64,000 nucleotides of DNA from Nautilus pompilius (taxonomy: Eukaryota; Mollusca; Cephalopoda; Nautilida; Nautilidae), in contig JACATO010000691.1 in the NCBI GenBank assembly GCA_018389105.1, positions 744,001 to 808,000 of the forward strand, read 5' to 3'. A model generated the notes under the pieces. It searched no databases. It had not been told where the DNA came from and saw nothing but the letters and a program-made list of their open reading frames with translations. Numbering within the stretch: position 1 is the stretch's first letter; the number at the start of each line of letters is the position of its first letter. Shown one piece after another: positions 23,301 to 36,625 of this stretch. The translations under genes and the position numbers were made by a program.

Positions 23301-26300
23301 TAATCTATTATCTAAACTGAATTCAGGTGTAAGATAGCTATCATTAACATGGTGTTAAAGAAGTGAAGTAGTCAGCGAGTAACACTGATTGGCTTTACAA
23401 TGCAAGAAAAAAATATAGCCATGTCAGCTTATTCTCCTAAATTAGAATTTTGTTCTCTTTAGCACTTAAATTTAGTTTAATCTCCAATTTTGTTATTCTG
23501 TTAGGCCATTCTAGATCTCAATGCTTGCTCCTTGTCTTATGTATGTATTAAAATCAATCCTAGGTGCATTCTAAATTTTGATTTTCCAGACAAATTCGAG
23601 GAATTTTCTTATTTTTCCAAAGTTACTGTCTACTGAATTCAACCCACACATTGTGAATTCGGTGACTGGGATGACAGATAATGAACACTTAGTCAATAAA
23701 AATGTGAAGGAGTCATAAACGAATGACTGGTTTAATAATGTACTTCGTTCCTTACCAAATTATTTCACACTGGATTCCCTGTTTTGCTACAGACAGCTTG
23801 TAAACTGAAGAGAGGCAGTTTCAGAAGTTTTCGGCTATATTAGTGCATTCATTGCTGCCCCCTTATAAAAGATAACTGCATTCAGTTTGAATCAGCGGGC
23901 ATGATGCTTGCTGTATTTGCTACTTGTGACTGTAAAGAAACTCCTCTTGATTGCAATGAGCTGACAAAGTGTTTTGAAATAGAAATATGCTACTTACTCT
24001 TACCTGCATGGTCTAACTTTGCTGATGCAACAAACCGCTCTAAGTGGCTATAGAACATCAAGCTCCTGAAATTTCTGAAATTTGTCCATTGGTTTAAAAA
24101 GGGACTACGATTGAAAATTAAATAGTTAAATCACATTCATGTAGCACATAGATTGGAACTTTACGTAGTCTTCCCTATATCTCGATTTCGCAACATCATT
24201 CAGAATTGCAAAGTAATTCTCCATGATATTAATTATCAATAAAAACTTTAAAAAAAAAAAGGAAATTTATAACAAATGCAGTAATACTCCTTCATCTGCT
24301 TGTTTTGTGCCATCAAAATAGCTGCATCATAAGTATAGCCAGGTTTATCGCTTGTTTGATTTCTTCAATTTGGCTCTTGGCAATACAGATAACACGGAAT
24401 TTTTTAAAATAGCTTTTTGTTTTCTTTTGGGAAGGATTCAAGAGGGATTTCAGCAAGTTATATATGTGTCTCCCAGCACCCTACAACGGGGGAATTTTAG
24501 AACACTCACCGTCAGAGACAAGTTGTATTCTTTTCGAAATTACCAAAGACTTAAAATCTGGAGAGAGAAAACCTCGCCAAACCTTCCAGAGATCAAAGTG
24601 TCATGTGGTTCTGACAAAATGTACTTGCGTTATCTTTTTCCAAACTTGCAGTCTGCCATTCTCTCCGCAGCCTTAACACGCATCAGACTTGTTGATAATT
24701 ACTCCTAAGTATTTCGCAGTTGGTTTTTTTAATACCTGAAAATTACTGTACTTTGCTATGCTTCTTCATAATGTAACTTTGTCTCCACTTCTAAGCAAAG
24801 ACAAATAAATGCGGACTTCTTTTTGTAGTTAATATTTCACCGAGTTAGTATAACCAGCCAAAGAAGATTGGGAAAAGGTGTCTGTCTCCTTCCCATAAGA
24901 TAGGAAAGTAGGGCCTGCCTTAGATTTATCTTGATGTGCGGATGCTAGATAATTTCACAGCAACACCGTACATCTGTCTCTCTAGTGTAACGTCCAGAAT
25001 TTTGGTGGTTATTTACCCGGGTAGATTGCGCTATATATTATTATTTTCTATTTGCTTTAACTAGATGATCGTAAGAGGAACACTTAGGCCAAAGCTGGCA
25101 GCACCGCCATCGTGCAGATAATCTAATCTGCTGAGAGGAGTTGGCGACGTATCTCGGCACCGGAAATCAGCCACGTCCAATTCTGATTTGTCTTGGTCGG
25201 GTGATATATATACCAAAACGTCGACTCACCTGTCTCGAGGTCTGGCTGAGGCGGTAGGGGCGACAGCGCCAATGAAACTAGCCTTTTGCTGCTTTCCCGG
25301 CCCCTTTTAAATTCTTGCTGAGAATGCAAATGAGGCCGTTGAAAATCCAAAACGTCCGCGCAAACAGTTCGACTCGCGTGGGCTTCATCCGTTTCCTTTG
25401 ATTCACCATCTTCGGCTCTCTTTTCTTTTGTTTGTTTCCTTTACATCCGGCGACCAGGAGTCGGTAACGGAATCCACCTGGAGAAAAAGCGAAAGTGCTT
25501 GAACAGAGCCGAGCGCGAGACGGTCTGGGGGTTCTTTAATCCCTCTGGTTGAGTGGGTCTTGGGTGTTTCGAAATCAAATAAGAGAAAAGGGGGCTGCTT
25601 TCCGGCTCATGGAAGAGTCAATCCCACATTCGTTTGTAGCAGGCATCGCCAAATGTTTCAGCAGCGAGGACAGGACAGAGAAGAAAGAGAGAGAGCGCGG
25701 CGTCAATCGGTGATATAAGAGGCAGGAAAAACCCGGATCTGGCCAACTTCAGCGATAAATTAAGGGCTATGATGGTCACAAATTCTTCTGATTATTTACT
25801 GTGGTTCATAACTACGAACTTGCTGAGTTACAGTGTCCCCCACAGATTGTTTTTTTTTTTAAGTAAAAATTATGGAAAGAATAGTAATGCGAAAATATAT
25901 TCAAAATCGTTGATAAACATCTACTTTCCCTGTATGAGAGGCAATGACTTTCTGTTCCCTTGTAGCAACTGAACTGAACATTAGAGCGTGCGAGAGTAGA
26001 GAACATCTCCCCCCCCCCACCTTAACGCTCTCACTTTCCGTCGGAAACAGGAGGCATTTCCGGTCGCTCTATTTTTTCTTTTTCTTTTTAAATAACCAAG
26101 TATGGCGATCATCATGAAGCTGGTGCCGCGAACACGGGAGGGCGTATGCAAAATAGTCGCCCATTTACTTCTGGACATAACAAACTTATCAGCGGTGGGC
26201 TGCAAGAAGCGGCCATCATCTCTGGCTCTTCCTGAATCTAAGGTCTCGCGGAACTCGGGGATAAAAAAAACATTGGCTCTCGTGTGACATTACGATTCTC

Positions 26301-26880
26301 TCGACTGAATTGCGTTAACGGAATAAGTCGACAAGTTCTTAAAGACAGCTCGATCCGCTCTACAAAGTAAATGATCCGAGTTTCTGTGTAGCACAACGTA
26401 GTGGAGATTGGTTCCAATTAAGGAACGATTCCTTGATCTTGGCTGGCAAAAGGAGATGTTTCGGGCAGTCATTTTTAATAGATCTTTCTTTTATCCCAGC
26501 TTCAGTAATGCTTCCACTTGTCGACATCGGCACGCTTAGTGTCTAATTAAGGGCGCTGTTTTCTTGGAGCCCCACTGATAGTTCTTAGCCTAGAGAAACT
26601 GGGACTGGAATTCCGGGCCATCATAGTAATTAATTGTAGAAGTTGTGGGAGCCCTAATTACTTCTCTCCCCCCCCCCTTCAGCGAGCACACATTGAACAT
26701 TTTGTTTCTATGAATTAGATTACACCTTCGTTTTTTTAATGTTTTCCCCATCAATGCTGCTGAAGATGCCTTCACCTGCAGCCTGGTAGTCGGGAAGATT
26801 CCATTGCTAACTAATGTGTACAGGTGGACAGTTTGTGGATGAAGTATCCGTCCCAAAACCTCTCCTGGGGTCCATTTTAT
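23300..26880. other. Intergenic sequence, no supported gene
   Basis: A 118-codon plus-strand frame at 24352-24708 is the longest but has no family resemblance and no gene-like context. Base composition shifts from AT-rich to mixed after about 25000. Nothing else was recognised. Confidence 0.6.
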
Positions 26881-29250
26881 GAGTGGTGTTCTACGCCGAT
26901 CGTTACCCGTAACAGCGTCTGTCAGACTGACCCTGCCGGGGTTCCGAGCAGACGACAATATCCTCCACCGCGCCGGGCTGTGTGGGGGCTCTCACACTAT
27001 TGCAAAAATGGAAGACTTCATCTCGTGCAGGAAAATGGCGAATTTTGTAAAATCTAGGGAAACCGTACCGAGCCCTGTTTAGTGACCCCACATGGGGTAC
27101 ACCACCCCTGAGCAAGTCTGCCGGGCGCGCTGAAGCGCCAATGTCGCACTGCGCCCTCCCTCCCGTCTCCGACATCACCGGAGGCGGAAATGACGTTGCA
27201 ACGGGGCTGGTGCGCAATCGCGGGCGCCGCGTGCATTTGAGCAGAAGGATCCGACCGCTCGCCGGATTATCTTTGCTGTCTGGACTAATGGATTAGAGTG
27301 GGGCTTCCTTCGACGGGCGACGGCCATCATCGATAAGCTATGGAGAACGCAGACGACGGCGCGCGTTAGCGAACGGACATTTTAGGTTAGTACTGAATCG
27401 TAAATGAAACTCCTCACTGTAAGCGGTGGGGTTAGGGTTAAATAATGTTATAGAGCAGACGACGATGACCACCTTTAATAACAGTCGGGGGAGGTGGAAA
27501 TTAGAAGGAAAAAAGAAAACAAAAAAAACCCCAATATTCTCCGCGATCTTAGCGGTATGAAGGGGCCACCGGGAGGGAGTTAAATGGCGATGGCAACATA
27601 CTGCGTCTCGACGGTGCATCGTCTCTAATAATTGGAAATTACAAATTCTAGGTTTTCCTTCGACTTCTAAGCAAACAGTGAAACTGCGATTCTCCGTCCT
27701 TAAGATCCAGAAGTCAGTCAGGCCGGGTAAAGGGCGCGCGATCAATGAACACGAGATGGCGGAGAGGAAGAGCTGGGCTGGGCTGGCTGCGAGTTGTGGG
27801 ACTTCTCCTGTTTACCGAGAGAAAACAGCAGCTCTCGCTCGCCGCACCGGGGCGTTCTGATGGCGGGGGAAGGGGACATGGGTCGCCGAGGCTCGTGCTG
27901 GCTGGGAATTAAAAGAGAGGAAGCCAATTATTCGACTGCGGACTCGAGAAGGGGCAATTAGTCGAGAAACCTGCGTCGTATCGGCGGCTAGAAGACGACG
28001 ACTGAGTCCGTCCGTCGCCGGGCGGTGTACCACCGCCTCTAAAAACGGGCGTCTGCGCAGGGGAGAGAGCGGGTGTGGCGCACCGTTCGGACGGGTATCC
28101 CACGAACCTTCTCGTTAGCCCCGCTCCCTGGTGTCCCGTATTCAGGCTTGCATATCGCGGAGTAAAGTCAGCTTTTGCCTGCCGAATAAATCCCTAAAAC
28201 TGGTTGGCCCGATATCAAAGATCCCGAACCAGACCGTGTCCGAAACGAACTCCGGTGCCCCGACCAACAGAACGCAGAGAGCCGACCGGGCGGGCGGCGA
28301 TCCCGCGCCAGGGGTCAGGGTTGGTTAGCCCACACGTCGTTAGGCCGGTGGACCAGATAACCTTCTGCACAATAAGCTACTGGTTAGAAATGATAGGAAA
28401 ATCGAGTCGCTTCTTTCAATTAGGTATCGACTTATGAGAACCAAACCATTCTACTAAATGCCTAGATATAAAAAGGACACCTTTTCGACCAGCCCATCCC
28501 CTCCCTTTATTGCAGCGTCATCGGAAATCTCGTCAGATTTACTTGTATCCTCCACGCACACGCAAAGACACCTTCCGATCGGACGAGAGAGACAAGCGGA
28601 ATCGCCTGGAGCAAAATGACATGGCGGCTCGGATGTGGCAATATTCTCGCTGGACCAGTTCTGGAGCCGATTGAACCCATCACGTCGGCACGACAACAAA
28701 ACTTTCGAACGCGACCCGCAGGCACCGAAACGGGCAGTGGGGTGGTGTACACGCGAGTTCTTGTCTTCATGGGTCGCTTTTGACTCGGTAAATATTTCTC
28801 CTCTTTGTCGTAGTGGGATAAGACAATCACGGGGAATAAGTACGGGAGCTGTTGACCTTTTTGGTCATCGACTTCGCGGCCACGCGGCATGAACGAGCAG
28901 CGACGATAGAGCAGGGAGATTTAAGAACCCTAGATGTCGGCAAGAAAGAAGCCAAGAGCAATTACAATTCGGGCCCGAATTCTCTCTGGCTGTCGAGTTG
29001 CCGTCGAAGTGGAGAAAGTAGGCGACGCACGTCGGCCAAATGACGTTATAGCCGGTTTCTGCTGTAGCGACCGGGGCTGAGCGGTGAAAGGGGGTGGGGA
29101 CTGATTCGATTTACGGAAACGATAGGGCCGCCAATCGACAGAAACGAAGACTACACTTACGTAGTCGTCGCCGGAGAAAGATACCACTTTCACAAAATGA
29201 TGTTAAATTATCCACATCGACTTCCCAGCCGCCAATTTACCTAGTCCGTT
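26880..29250. promoter_or_regulatory. CpG-rich block, possible promoter or unmethylated island
   Basis: CpG dinucleotides are dense here compared with the AT-rich flanks. A YY1-type element acatggcggc lies at 28619-28628, and gagatggcgg occurs near 27753. Many short open frames arise from high GC. None looks like a known protein, so no gene is called. It may mark a transcription start of an unrecognised gene or non-coding RNA. Confidence 0.35.
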
Positions 29251-29972
29251 TCTCTGCCCAAAGTGGAAATTCGAAGGAATGTTTGGTCATCTGAAAACTA
29301 AGATATATGTGACGTAAATGTTTTTTTTTGTTGTTGTCGTCGTCGTCTTCTCACTGCTTCGGTCATTTGTACAATTTATCATCAGAAATCGCTTCACGCG
29401 CGCCTTGCTTTACTTCCGCCTCACACGGAATTCTGGGAAGAAGAAAAATCTCCAACATCGCCATGCTGTGTGTATTCACAGAATTTTTAAAAGAAAATTT
29501 ATTACGTGAAATTTGAGCTTTTTATTTGTTTTACATTTTAAAGAACACGACAGATCCGTTACCAATAAAAGTAAAGAGGTTTTAATATAAATTTAATCAG
29601 ACAACACTTGGCCTTATATAAACTAACAGTATCCGCCTATAGTGGCCACCAAATGTAATGGACCACGGAAGAGCGTTATGCTCACCCTAACAACAAACAT
29701 ATATCTGCTCTTTCTGTTTTGTCTCCGCTTAATATAAATAATCCTTCGTCATCCATAATCTTCCCTGTGTTATATAAAAAGGGATTTCCCCCTCCAGCAA
29801 TGTAAGATAAATAATTCTTATCTACTTAAAAATCACACTAATACGCAGACGTGTATCGTTAATACTCAGAACTATCCTTTTAGGTAGGAACCTATCGTGG
29901 ATAATAAACTCAACAATGCTATCATTCACCCCACACTCTGCCACCAGGCTCATTAATTTTCCTGTGTTACTA

Positions 29973-31203
29973 TTAGGTTGTTACAAAAGTTGTGTCGGTT
30001 TTGTTACCGCAATAATGAGATATCATATCGTTGCTGAACGTGAAGTTAATTAATCAAAGTAAGTTCCATCACAATCAATACACTTCTTCAACGAATTACA
30101 AGCGCACTGATACCATTTTGGAAAAAACTCTGGATTTTGGAGTTGATAAACTGTTGGAAGGCGGTTTCAATTGCTGCTTGGTTGGAGAAGGATGTCATAC
30201 AGAGGAAGCTGTCGAGGTGTTTGAAAAGATGGTAGTCCTTAGGAGAAAGGTCAGGTGAATAGGCTGGGTGAGGGGGAACTTCGTACTCCAACCTTTTCAG
30301 TTTCTGAAGAGTCACTTTTGCAACATGAGGACGAGCATCGTCGTGGAGCAGGATTGGGCCTCTTCGATTCACCAATTCCAGCTGTCATTGGGAGAGTTGC
30401 TGATGAACAACGTGTAATCCACCACAGTACCTTTCAGCAGTGATGGTTTCGCCAAGTTGCAAGAAGTTATAGTGGATGACACCAGTTGCATTCCACCAGA
30501 CAGTGACCATTACATTCTTTGGGTGAAGGCTGAGTTTTGGAATGTGGTTAGGTGCCTTGTCTCTGTCGAGCCACTGTGCCGATCGTTTGCGATTGTCGTA
30601 AAGGATCCATTTTTCATCACACGTAATGATTCGGTCAAGAAATAGGTCGTTTTTGTTTCTTACGACGAGCGAAGAGCAGATCTCCAATCAACGATTTTGT
30701 TGTTGTTCATTCAACTCGCGAGGCACCCACTTGTCCAGCCTTTTCACCTGGCCGATTGTATCAAGATGCCGGGAACTGTTTTTCTTGGATCGGCGTCAAC
30801 TGTGGCTTTCAGATGGTCGTTATCACGGCTGAAAGGACATCGCTACATTTTTTTATCTTCGAGGCTAACATCCCCCGATCGGAACTTTGCAGACCGTCGT
30901 TGTACTGAGCGCTCAACCGCTGTGTCCTCGCCCCGTGCTTGCTTAATGTTACGAGTTGCCTCGCTCGTTTTGTGGTTTGAACCCGTGAAGCAAAACGGCA
31001 CAAGAAACTTTCTATCCACGCTTCACTCAGAACCCTGAAACAAATATCCATTTTATGATTTGTGAAAAAGTAGGCTTTCATAATATATACCGAAGCACAC
31101 GCTACACAACAACATATAACTTATCTACGTGCACCTTCATGCAAAAAAATGAGCCCCAAATTAACATAATATAAAAACCGACAAAACATTTGCAAAGACC
31201 TGA
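29973..31203 (-). mobile_element. Mariner-family DNA transposon with both terminal inverted repeats
   Basis: The left end ttaggttgttacaaaagttg (29973) is preceded by TA. The right end, read in reverse, starts tcaggtctttgcaaatgttt and reaches 31203. The two ends match at about 24 of 30 bases, including tgtcggtttt. The length of 1231 bp is close to a full mariner (about 1.3 kb). The encoded protein is of the irritans/Hsmar1 type. The right TA is TG, so the target duplication has decayed. Confidence 0.9.
30050..31040 (-). pseudogene. Mariner transposase pseudogene
   Basis: Clear mariner motifs in order: RLDKWVPRELNEQ, ITCDEKWILYDNRKRSAQWL, MVTVWW, ILLHDDARPHVA and YSPDLSPKDYHLFKHL. The three catalytic Asp positions of the D,D34D triad (CDEKW, LLHDD, SPDL) are all present. 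Damage includes several frameshifts in the N-terminal DNA-binding region (30700-31040), an in-frame TGA near 30385 between the first and second catalytic Asp, and a frame loss just before the KKCIDCDGTYFD-like end (30050-30090). It cannot produce an active enzyme. Confidence 0.9.
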
Positions 31204-31980
31204 TGTTTATGGCCTATTGTTTGTGGGTTTTTTTGTTACGACAGAAAGGGAACTAACTCCTCCTACCCTCAATTCTACAAAACAACAGCTAGCCCGATTA
31301 TTTCATATTTACTTGCCATTAATTTTCTTTGTCAGCCATCAGAACATTAAACGGAATAAAAATCCTTTACGTGATGAATATTTTCCAGAAATCATAAAGA
31401 CATCGGTGGACTCCACTTCTTATTCGGCAGCTGATCGTCAAGACCTTTAATCAGGACAGCGTTATGCTCATCCAACAGGCCATCGCCCTGCCGCACGCAC
31501 TGGATTTTAAGAACACGTGGGGGAGGGTTCAGAGATGGAAAAAATGCATTTTGAACCGCGCGGTAGAGCAGGTGAAATGGGAAAAAATCTAATGAATCAT
31601 CGCTAAACCCCGCCACTTCAGAACTACGCGCGTCAGTCAGTATGCTATGAGAATTGCAGGTTTTAGCTTTTGGAAAGAAATAAAAGCTATTCATCAATAA
31701 ATCGAACTAGTCGATATGTCTGCTATCTGAATTGTTTGGTGACAGATAATTTAATATTCAACTTCTCTGACAACTGTTTAACTTTAGCAAAACGTTTGTT
31801 GAATTTTTCCTCTGCTTTTGATTGGTGTTCATGAAACACTCATAAACTCCTAAACATGATCATACTCTTTTATGATATCAAATTCAACAGGTTGGAGAGC
31901 TGATGTTACAGATTGTAGCATCGCCGAATAGCTGGAAATTACAGTCAGACAAAAAATAAATGTCATTGTGCATGAAGCAG
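31204..31980. other. Intergenic sequence, nothing recognised
   Basis: A minus-strand frame of 101 codons (31392-31697) has no family resemblance. No repeat boundary was identified. Confidence 0.6.
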
Positions 31981-32037
31981 ATTCTAATTGGTGCGCATCT
32001 TGTCGTGTTTTACCTGAAGCTGAGGTGGTCAGTATGC

Positions 32038-32660
32038 TTAACTGATCAGAAATGCGTTCAAAGTTGTCGAACAGATTCTAATACATTTGTGTTTTGCAGT
32101 CCAACATGTTTCAGATAGTAGTGACAATACTGGGAAAAGGCATCTTCTCTTTAGACTCTCAAAAAGATATTTTATGATAGCTTCGATTGTACCAATTGTA
32201 TTGTGTATCTCAGGTACACAGAGTTGTCCATACGCAACAAGATTAAGTTTATGGGCAGCCCAATGGACAAACACAGCTTTTGGATATTTAAGTTTTATTG
32301 TAGCTCACAGGTCCCTTTCCTTTCCTGCCACCATAGATCACCCATCGTATCCTTGACCATGCAGTTTTTCTAGATTCAAACCAAACTTTGCACACTGACT
32401 GATAGTTTTCAATTGAAGTAGCATCCAGTTCACGTAGTCTTGCGAATTTAAGAAATTCTTCTCAGATAACATTTTCAGTGTGTCGACGAAACGTACACCA
32501 AGTGACAATTGCTCCTTTCCAGATATTTGAGCACCGTCATCAGTAATTAAAGAAAATCCAATGGAATTTTTTGCTGAAGAAACTATTTCTTCCCTGATAA
32601 TTTTTTTCACAGAGACTGATTGGTTAATTTTCTACACGGACAGATGTACGATAGCGAGCA
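32038..32660 (-). pseudogene. hAT-type (ZMYM1-like, DUF4371) transposase relic
   Basis: Minus-strand reading gives KKIIREEIVSSAKN, then GKEQLSLGVRFVD (like the SNKEQLTxCIRYVD block), LEKLHGQGYDG, VFVHWAAHKLNLVAYGQ and LLSETCWTAKHKCI (like RLCETRWxAR). This is the order found in hAT/ZMYM1-like proteins with DUF4371. Two in-frame TGA codons lie between the GQGYDG and VHWAAH motifs. The N-terminal zinc finger and C-terminal dimerisation region were not recognised, so it is a dead fragment. Confidence 0.75.
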
Positions 32661-32769
32661 TCAGCTGGAGCATTTTCCAAATGGTTTACTAGCGTCTCAT
32701 CTCCTGATTCAATATAAAAATTAAACAGGCTTGAACATTTCCAGCTTTGTTTCCTTTACCATATAAAGC

Positions 32770-33970
32770 AATGTCATGTGTACAACAAAATTGGAAATGA
32801 TACTTTCTGGTTCTGTTCAATGTCCGCTTCAAAGACGTTTTATTTCTGGTTTTTTATTGATGGTCAAATAGTTAGTTGCATCCATCTGCGCATTTCTGTG
32901 CCAAGCGATAAGGATATGACTTCTTGCACCTTTATGAAAGTCTTTATACCTTGTCGGGCTCCCTGTGTTCCCCGTGCTGTAGGAGAACTGTACAATATTT
33001 ACAAATTCCTTCTTTTAGGTGTGGAGAGTAACTAAGTCATGATGAATATTGAATTACACACTCACACGATAGAAGCTCCATGATCCTTTTGAATCCTTTT
33101 TGAAATCACAATTCTCAAGAGTCGAGTCCCTTTTTACAAGTAGATTGTGTTTAAGATTGTTGTATAAACGAATTAACATGCAATCCAATTAGTTCGATTA
33201 ACTAATTAGAACTAACTAATCAAAACACACTAACCAATTGGCGATCCCTTCATTTCTTAGTTAATCTACCAGTTTGTTTCTCAAAGATAGACAGAGAAAT
33301 TGGTGGTTTGGCTATTTGTGCTCGCTCTGCCAGTGCCTTATATTGTATTTCCATATATTGCTGCTCCCTTCCCGGCCTATGACCTTTTTGCTCTCGAAAG
33401 GGAGCGGCCAGACTCGCTATTTATTGCCCGATTCACCACGCAGCAGTCAGCATGCTGAGTCGGGGAAAAGAATAATTCCATCATCATCATCACCAACTCC
33501 CCTCCTCCTTTGCGAACCCATGGGTGGATGAGACAGTTAGGCATGCTCTGGCCCTGTAAAGGCCCAAGGGAATCCCGTTATTGCTCCAACAACGAAAAAC
33601 GGGACATTTTCATCTTATAGCTGCTAATGTGAATGTTAAGGCGTTTGCTTGATATTCTGTTCACCGCTCTCGGTTTATGCCTCGTTACGTTTTACAAACC
33701 CATTCTTTTGACCAGTAGTGTAGCCTATCTTCTTAGGGAAGGTACCGCCGTTCTTGTTACATTGGAAAACTCCCCTAATGGCGCAACCTCGCCTGTCTGG
33801 TCGCGGAGACTCCGACTGTTACCCAATCACGTGACTGAGAATAGGCGTAAGTTCAGCGTGGGTGACGTCAGAGTTTTTATCAGTTCCGCTCTAAGAATCA
33901 ATCCCCTAAATAAAATTCATGGTACCCTATTTATCTGATCCTTTAAACCTGAGTTTAATGAAAAGCTTAC
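32770..33970. other. Intergenic sequence with a CRE site
   Basis: No gene recognised. A perfect TGACGTCA lies at 33863-33870. Confidence 0.55.
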
Positions 33971-33972
33971 TC

Positions 33973-33973
<1 letters not shown>

Positions 33974-34061
<88 letters not shown>
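33974..34061. repeat. (CT)n microsatellite
   Basis: About 43 uninterrupted CT units, one of the longest pure dinucleotide runs in the window. Confidence 0.98.
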
Positions 34062-34063
<2 letters not shown>

Positions 34064-36250
34064 TATGTTTAACTAGTGGTGCATACAGTATATATTATAT
34101 ATCCACTCATTTGAGCTACATTACTTTTTCTCTGGTTTGAGAGTAGGCTTACTGATAATAAATTACGAGTTTCAATCAGAAAATCCTCTTTCTTTTCTTT
34201 TTTCCTCTCCAAAGTTTTGTTTACCGAAATTTGTAACGTCTTTGTTTAATTTTAAATTAAATCCAACTTTGCTCCGTTTCATAAGTGATATAAGTATTTC
34301 CAATTTGATGTCATAGCAGTGCAATTTTATTATGGTCAACATAAAAAAATGTAACTTTTTGGTCTGCTGTCTTACCTGAATCTTGAAGTCCGCGAACTGT
34401 GGCGTGTCCCTTTGTTCAAACTAAACAACTGCATAGGTATTTAGTTTATCCATTAATAGAAGCTGATTCCAACAAACTCTGATCCTACAGTGCATCTTTA
34501 TTAATGTTGGCCCTTGTCCAGTTTATTTATCGAAGATTATATATATAAAGAAATACAATTTTTGCCGATACAAGGTAGATAGCCGGGGAAAAAGTGTAGT
34601 GCTGCTGTTGTCCACTACGAGGCGTTACTAATCCTGCGCTGCATAGAATCCAGAACCTCGACAAAGAATGTCTGCTTGGAGTTTTAAATGTGGAAGGAAA
34701 TTCAGGCGGTCGGTTGGAGAAGAATAGGGAGAAACCATGACAGAAACCTTCGCACAAACAGAGCCACTTGTTCCACGAAAAGCAGAAAACTTCAGACCCT
34801 CAATTTTAACGGTGCAGTGGTCCAACGGCCCAATGGATGATATAAGGAACCGTCTTCGAGGGTATTTTGAGAAGAACTGTTTGCCCCGGTTCAGTTCGGC
34901 AGGGTTTCTTTAGCAGTTGGCCCCGTCGGCTTTCGGTTTCCGGCCAGTTCTGGTAAAGATTTTCCCAGCAGCGCCGGACTCTAGTGAAGCGGGATAACGC
35001 TCTTTTGTGGATAGCCGTGGTACTGCGCTTTCTCATCAGGAAATAGTCTTCCTTGTAAAGACTAGTGAGCGATAAGAATTTTTTTTTTCTTTTAAAACGT
35101 GCATATTTACTTTCGTGTAAAGACAGATTTGATCTCCTAATGTCTTTTATTATGCATTAAGTGAAGATCTCAATTGTTGCTCGGCGAAGGGGAATGTGAA
35201 TAAAATATTAGCTCAAAATTGGTTTCAATAAACTATACATGCGCCTGGAGCGAAAATTAACTAAATAATCTCATTAATAATTCTTTGTTTTATTAGAAAA
35301 CTAATGAAATGATTCTGCGTATTGGTGATTATAAATTAATATCGATTAGGAAAATCTTGGTTTTTGCATAACGCTTCGTCATTTTAAACCCAAACATCTC
35401 AATGTATTGATTGGTTCAGAAAAGAAAGAAAGACAACAAAACCCAATGGCTAAAATCGATACAGATCGTAATAGGCGCATAAAATTGTTTCAATTTATTT
35501 TCGATTGACCATCGAACATCGTTCTTGTCGTTAGTATTCACGGGATGTGGCGGGGGTTGTTTGTTTTCTCCCCTTAGTCGAGTGTCGATAGAATAAAAAC
35601 AAAAGAGTACGGAGATGGGGAGGAGGGGCTATTGTCTTTAGAAGATGGTGCAACCAACAAGCGGAACAAACGGGGCCATTGTTAGGGTAAAAAGTCGCGG
35701 GCTCGGAGACCGTTTTTGGCCGCCGATTCCCCGGCGCGCGGGCGGATGGCCGGTGTCGCGAACCGTGTTTCCCTCGTTCACATTCCAATTATAGACCGGA
35801 GCGGTGTTCAATTGTGCAGTCACATCGATCTCCGCCTGCCCCGTCCCCTCTCTCTCTTTTTAACTAAGTCGCTGCATTAATTTCGCTGATGCGGCTGAAA
35901 ATAGAAACAAATTGGTTTGGCGATAGCGGACCAGACTCCGTCCCTCCTTTATTGCCAGTAGGCCGGGTCTCTGACGAAGCAGAAGTTTGCCACAATCTGT
36001 TTCCGCAACGCATCACAGAGCAGCGTTTTATTTGTCTCTGGAAAGCCATTCTTCTTCTTCTTCTTCCTGCTCTTTAAGGCTGATGGGGAGAATATGATCG
36101 CTTGCTTTAAAAAACAAAGAAAACATGCATTGCTAAGTTTCTGAAGCATTTCCCGCTCGGTTCGCGCATCGCCCCATAACACAGCTTCTTGTTGGCGAAT
36201 CCAGATGTTCAATTTGTGTTCTCCTCGATAATTTCCTGTCTTCGGATCTG
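34062..36250. other. Intergenic sequence, nothing recognised
   Basis: Short open frames on both strands have no family resemblance. A CpG-richer part lies at about 35640-35960. Confidence 0.6.
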
Positions 36251-36255
36251 AGCCC

Positions 36256-36539
36256 CCCCCCTCTCTCTCTCCCTCTCCCCATCTCTCTCTCTCTCTCTGT
36301 CTCTGTCTATTGACGTCATCTCTCTCTCTCTCGCTCTGCTCTCCCTCCCTCCCTCTCCCCATCTCTCTCTCTCTCTCTCTCTCCTCCTCTCTTTTGTACT
36401 GACGTCATCTCTGTCTATTGACGTCATATCTCTCGCTCTCTCTCCCTCTCCCCTCCGCCCCCTCCCTCTCCTCTGCTCTCTCGTCCCTCTGTCTCTCTCT
36501 CTCTCTCTCTCTCTCCTCTCTCTCTCCTCTCTCTCCCCC

Positions 36540-36593
<54 letters not shown>

Positions 36594-36625
36594 CTCTCTT
36601 TTTCTTTTTCTTCTTCTTCTTCATT
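36256..36625. repeat. CT-rich tract with embedded CRE palindromes
   Basis: Imperfect CT/CCT repeats over about 370 bases. They include a longer repeat of about 108 bases that carries gtctattgacgtcat twice (36311 and 36419). Apparent proteins of S/L or R/E are artefacts. Confidence 0.93.
36311..36426. promoter_or_regulatory. Three perfect CRE (TGACGTCA) sites
   Basis: TGACGTCA occurs at 36311-36318, 36400-36407 and 36419-36426, within the CT tract. CREB/ATF factors bind this palindrome. Spread of the motif by local duplication explains at least one pair. Function is not shown by the sequence. Confidence 0.45.

Noticed and set aside
24352-24708. 118-codon plus-strand frame
   Set aside because: No recognisable domain, no gene-like context; probably chance or a decayed repeat.
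27338-27745. 135-codon minus-strand frame in the CpG-rich block
   Set aside because: Composition and lack of any motif suggest a chance frame in high-GC sequence.
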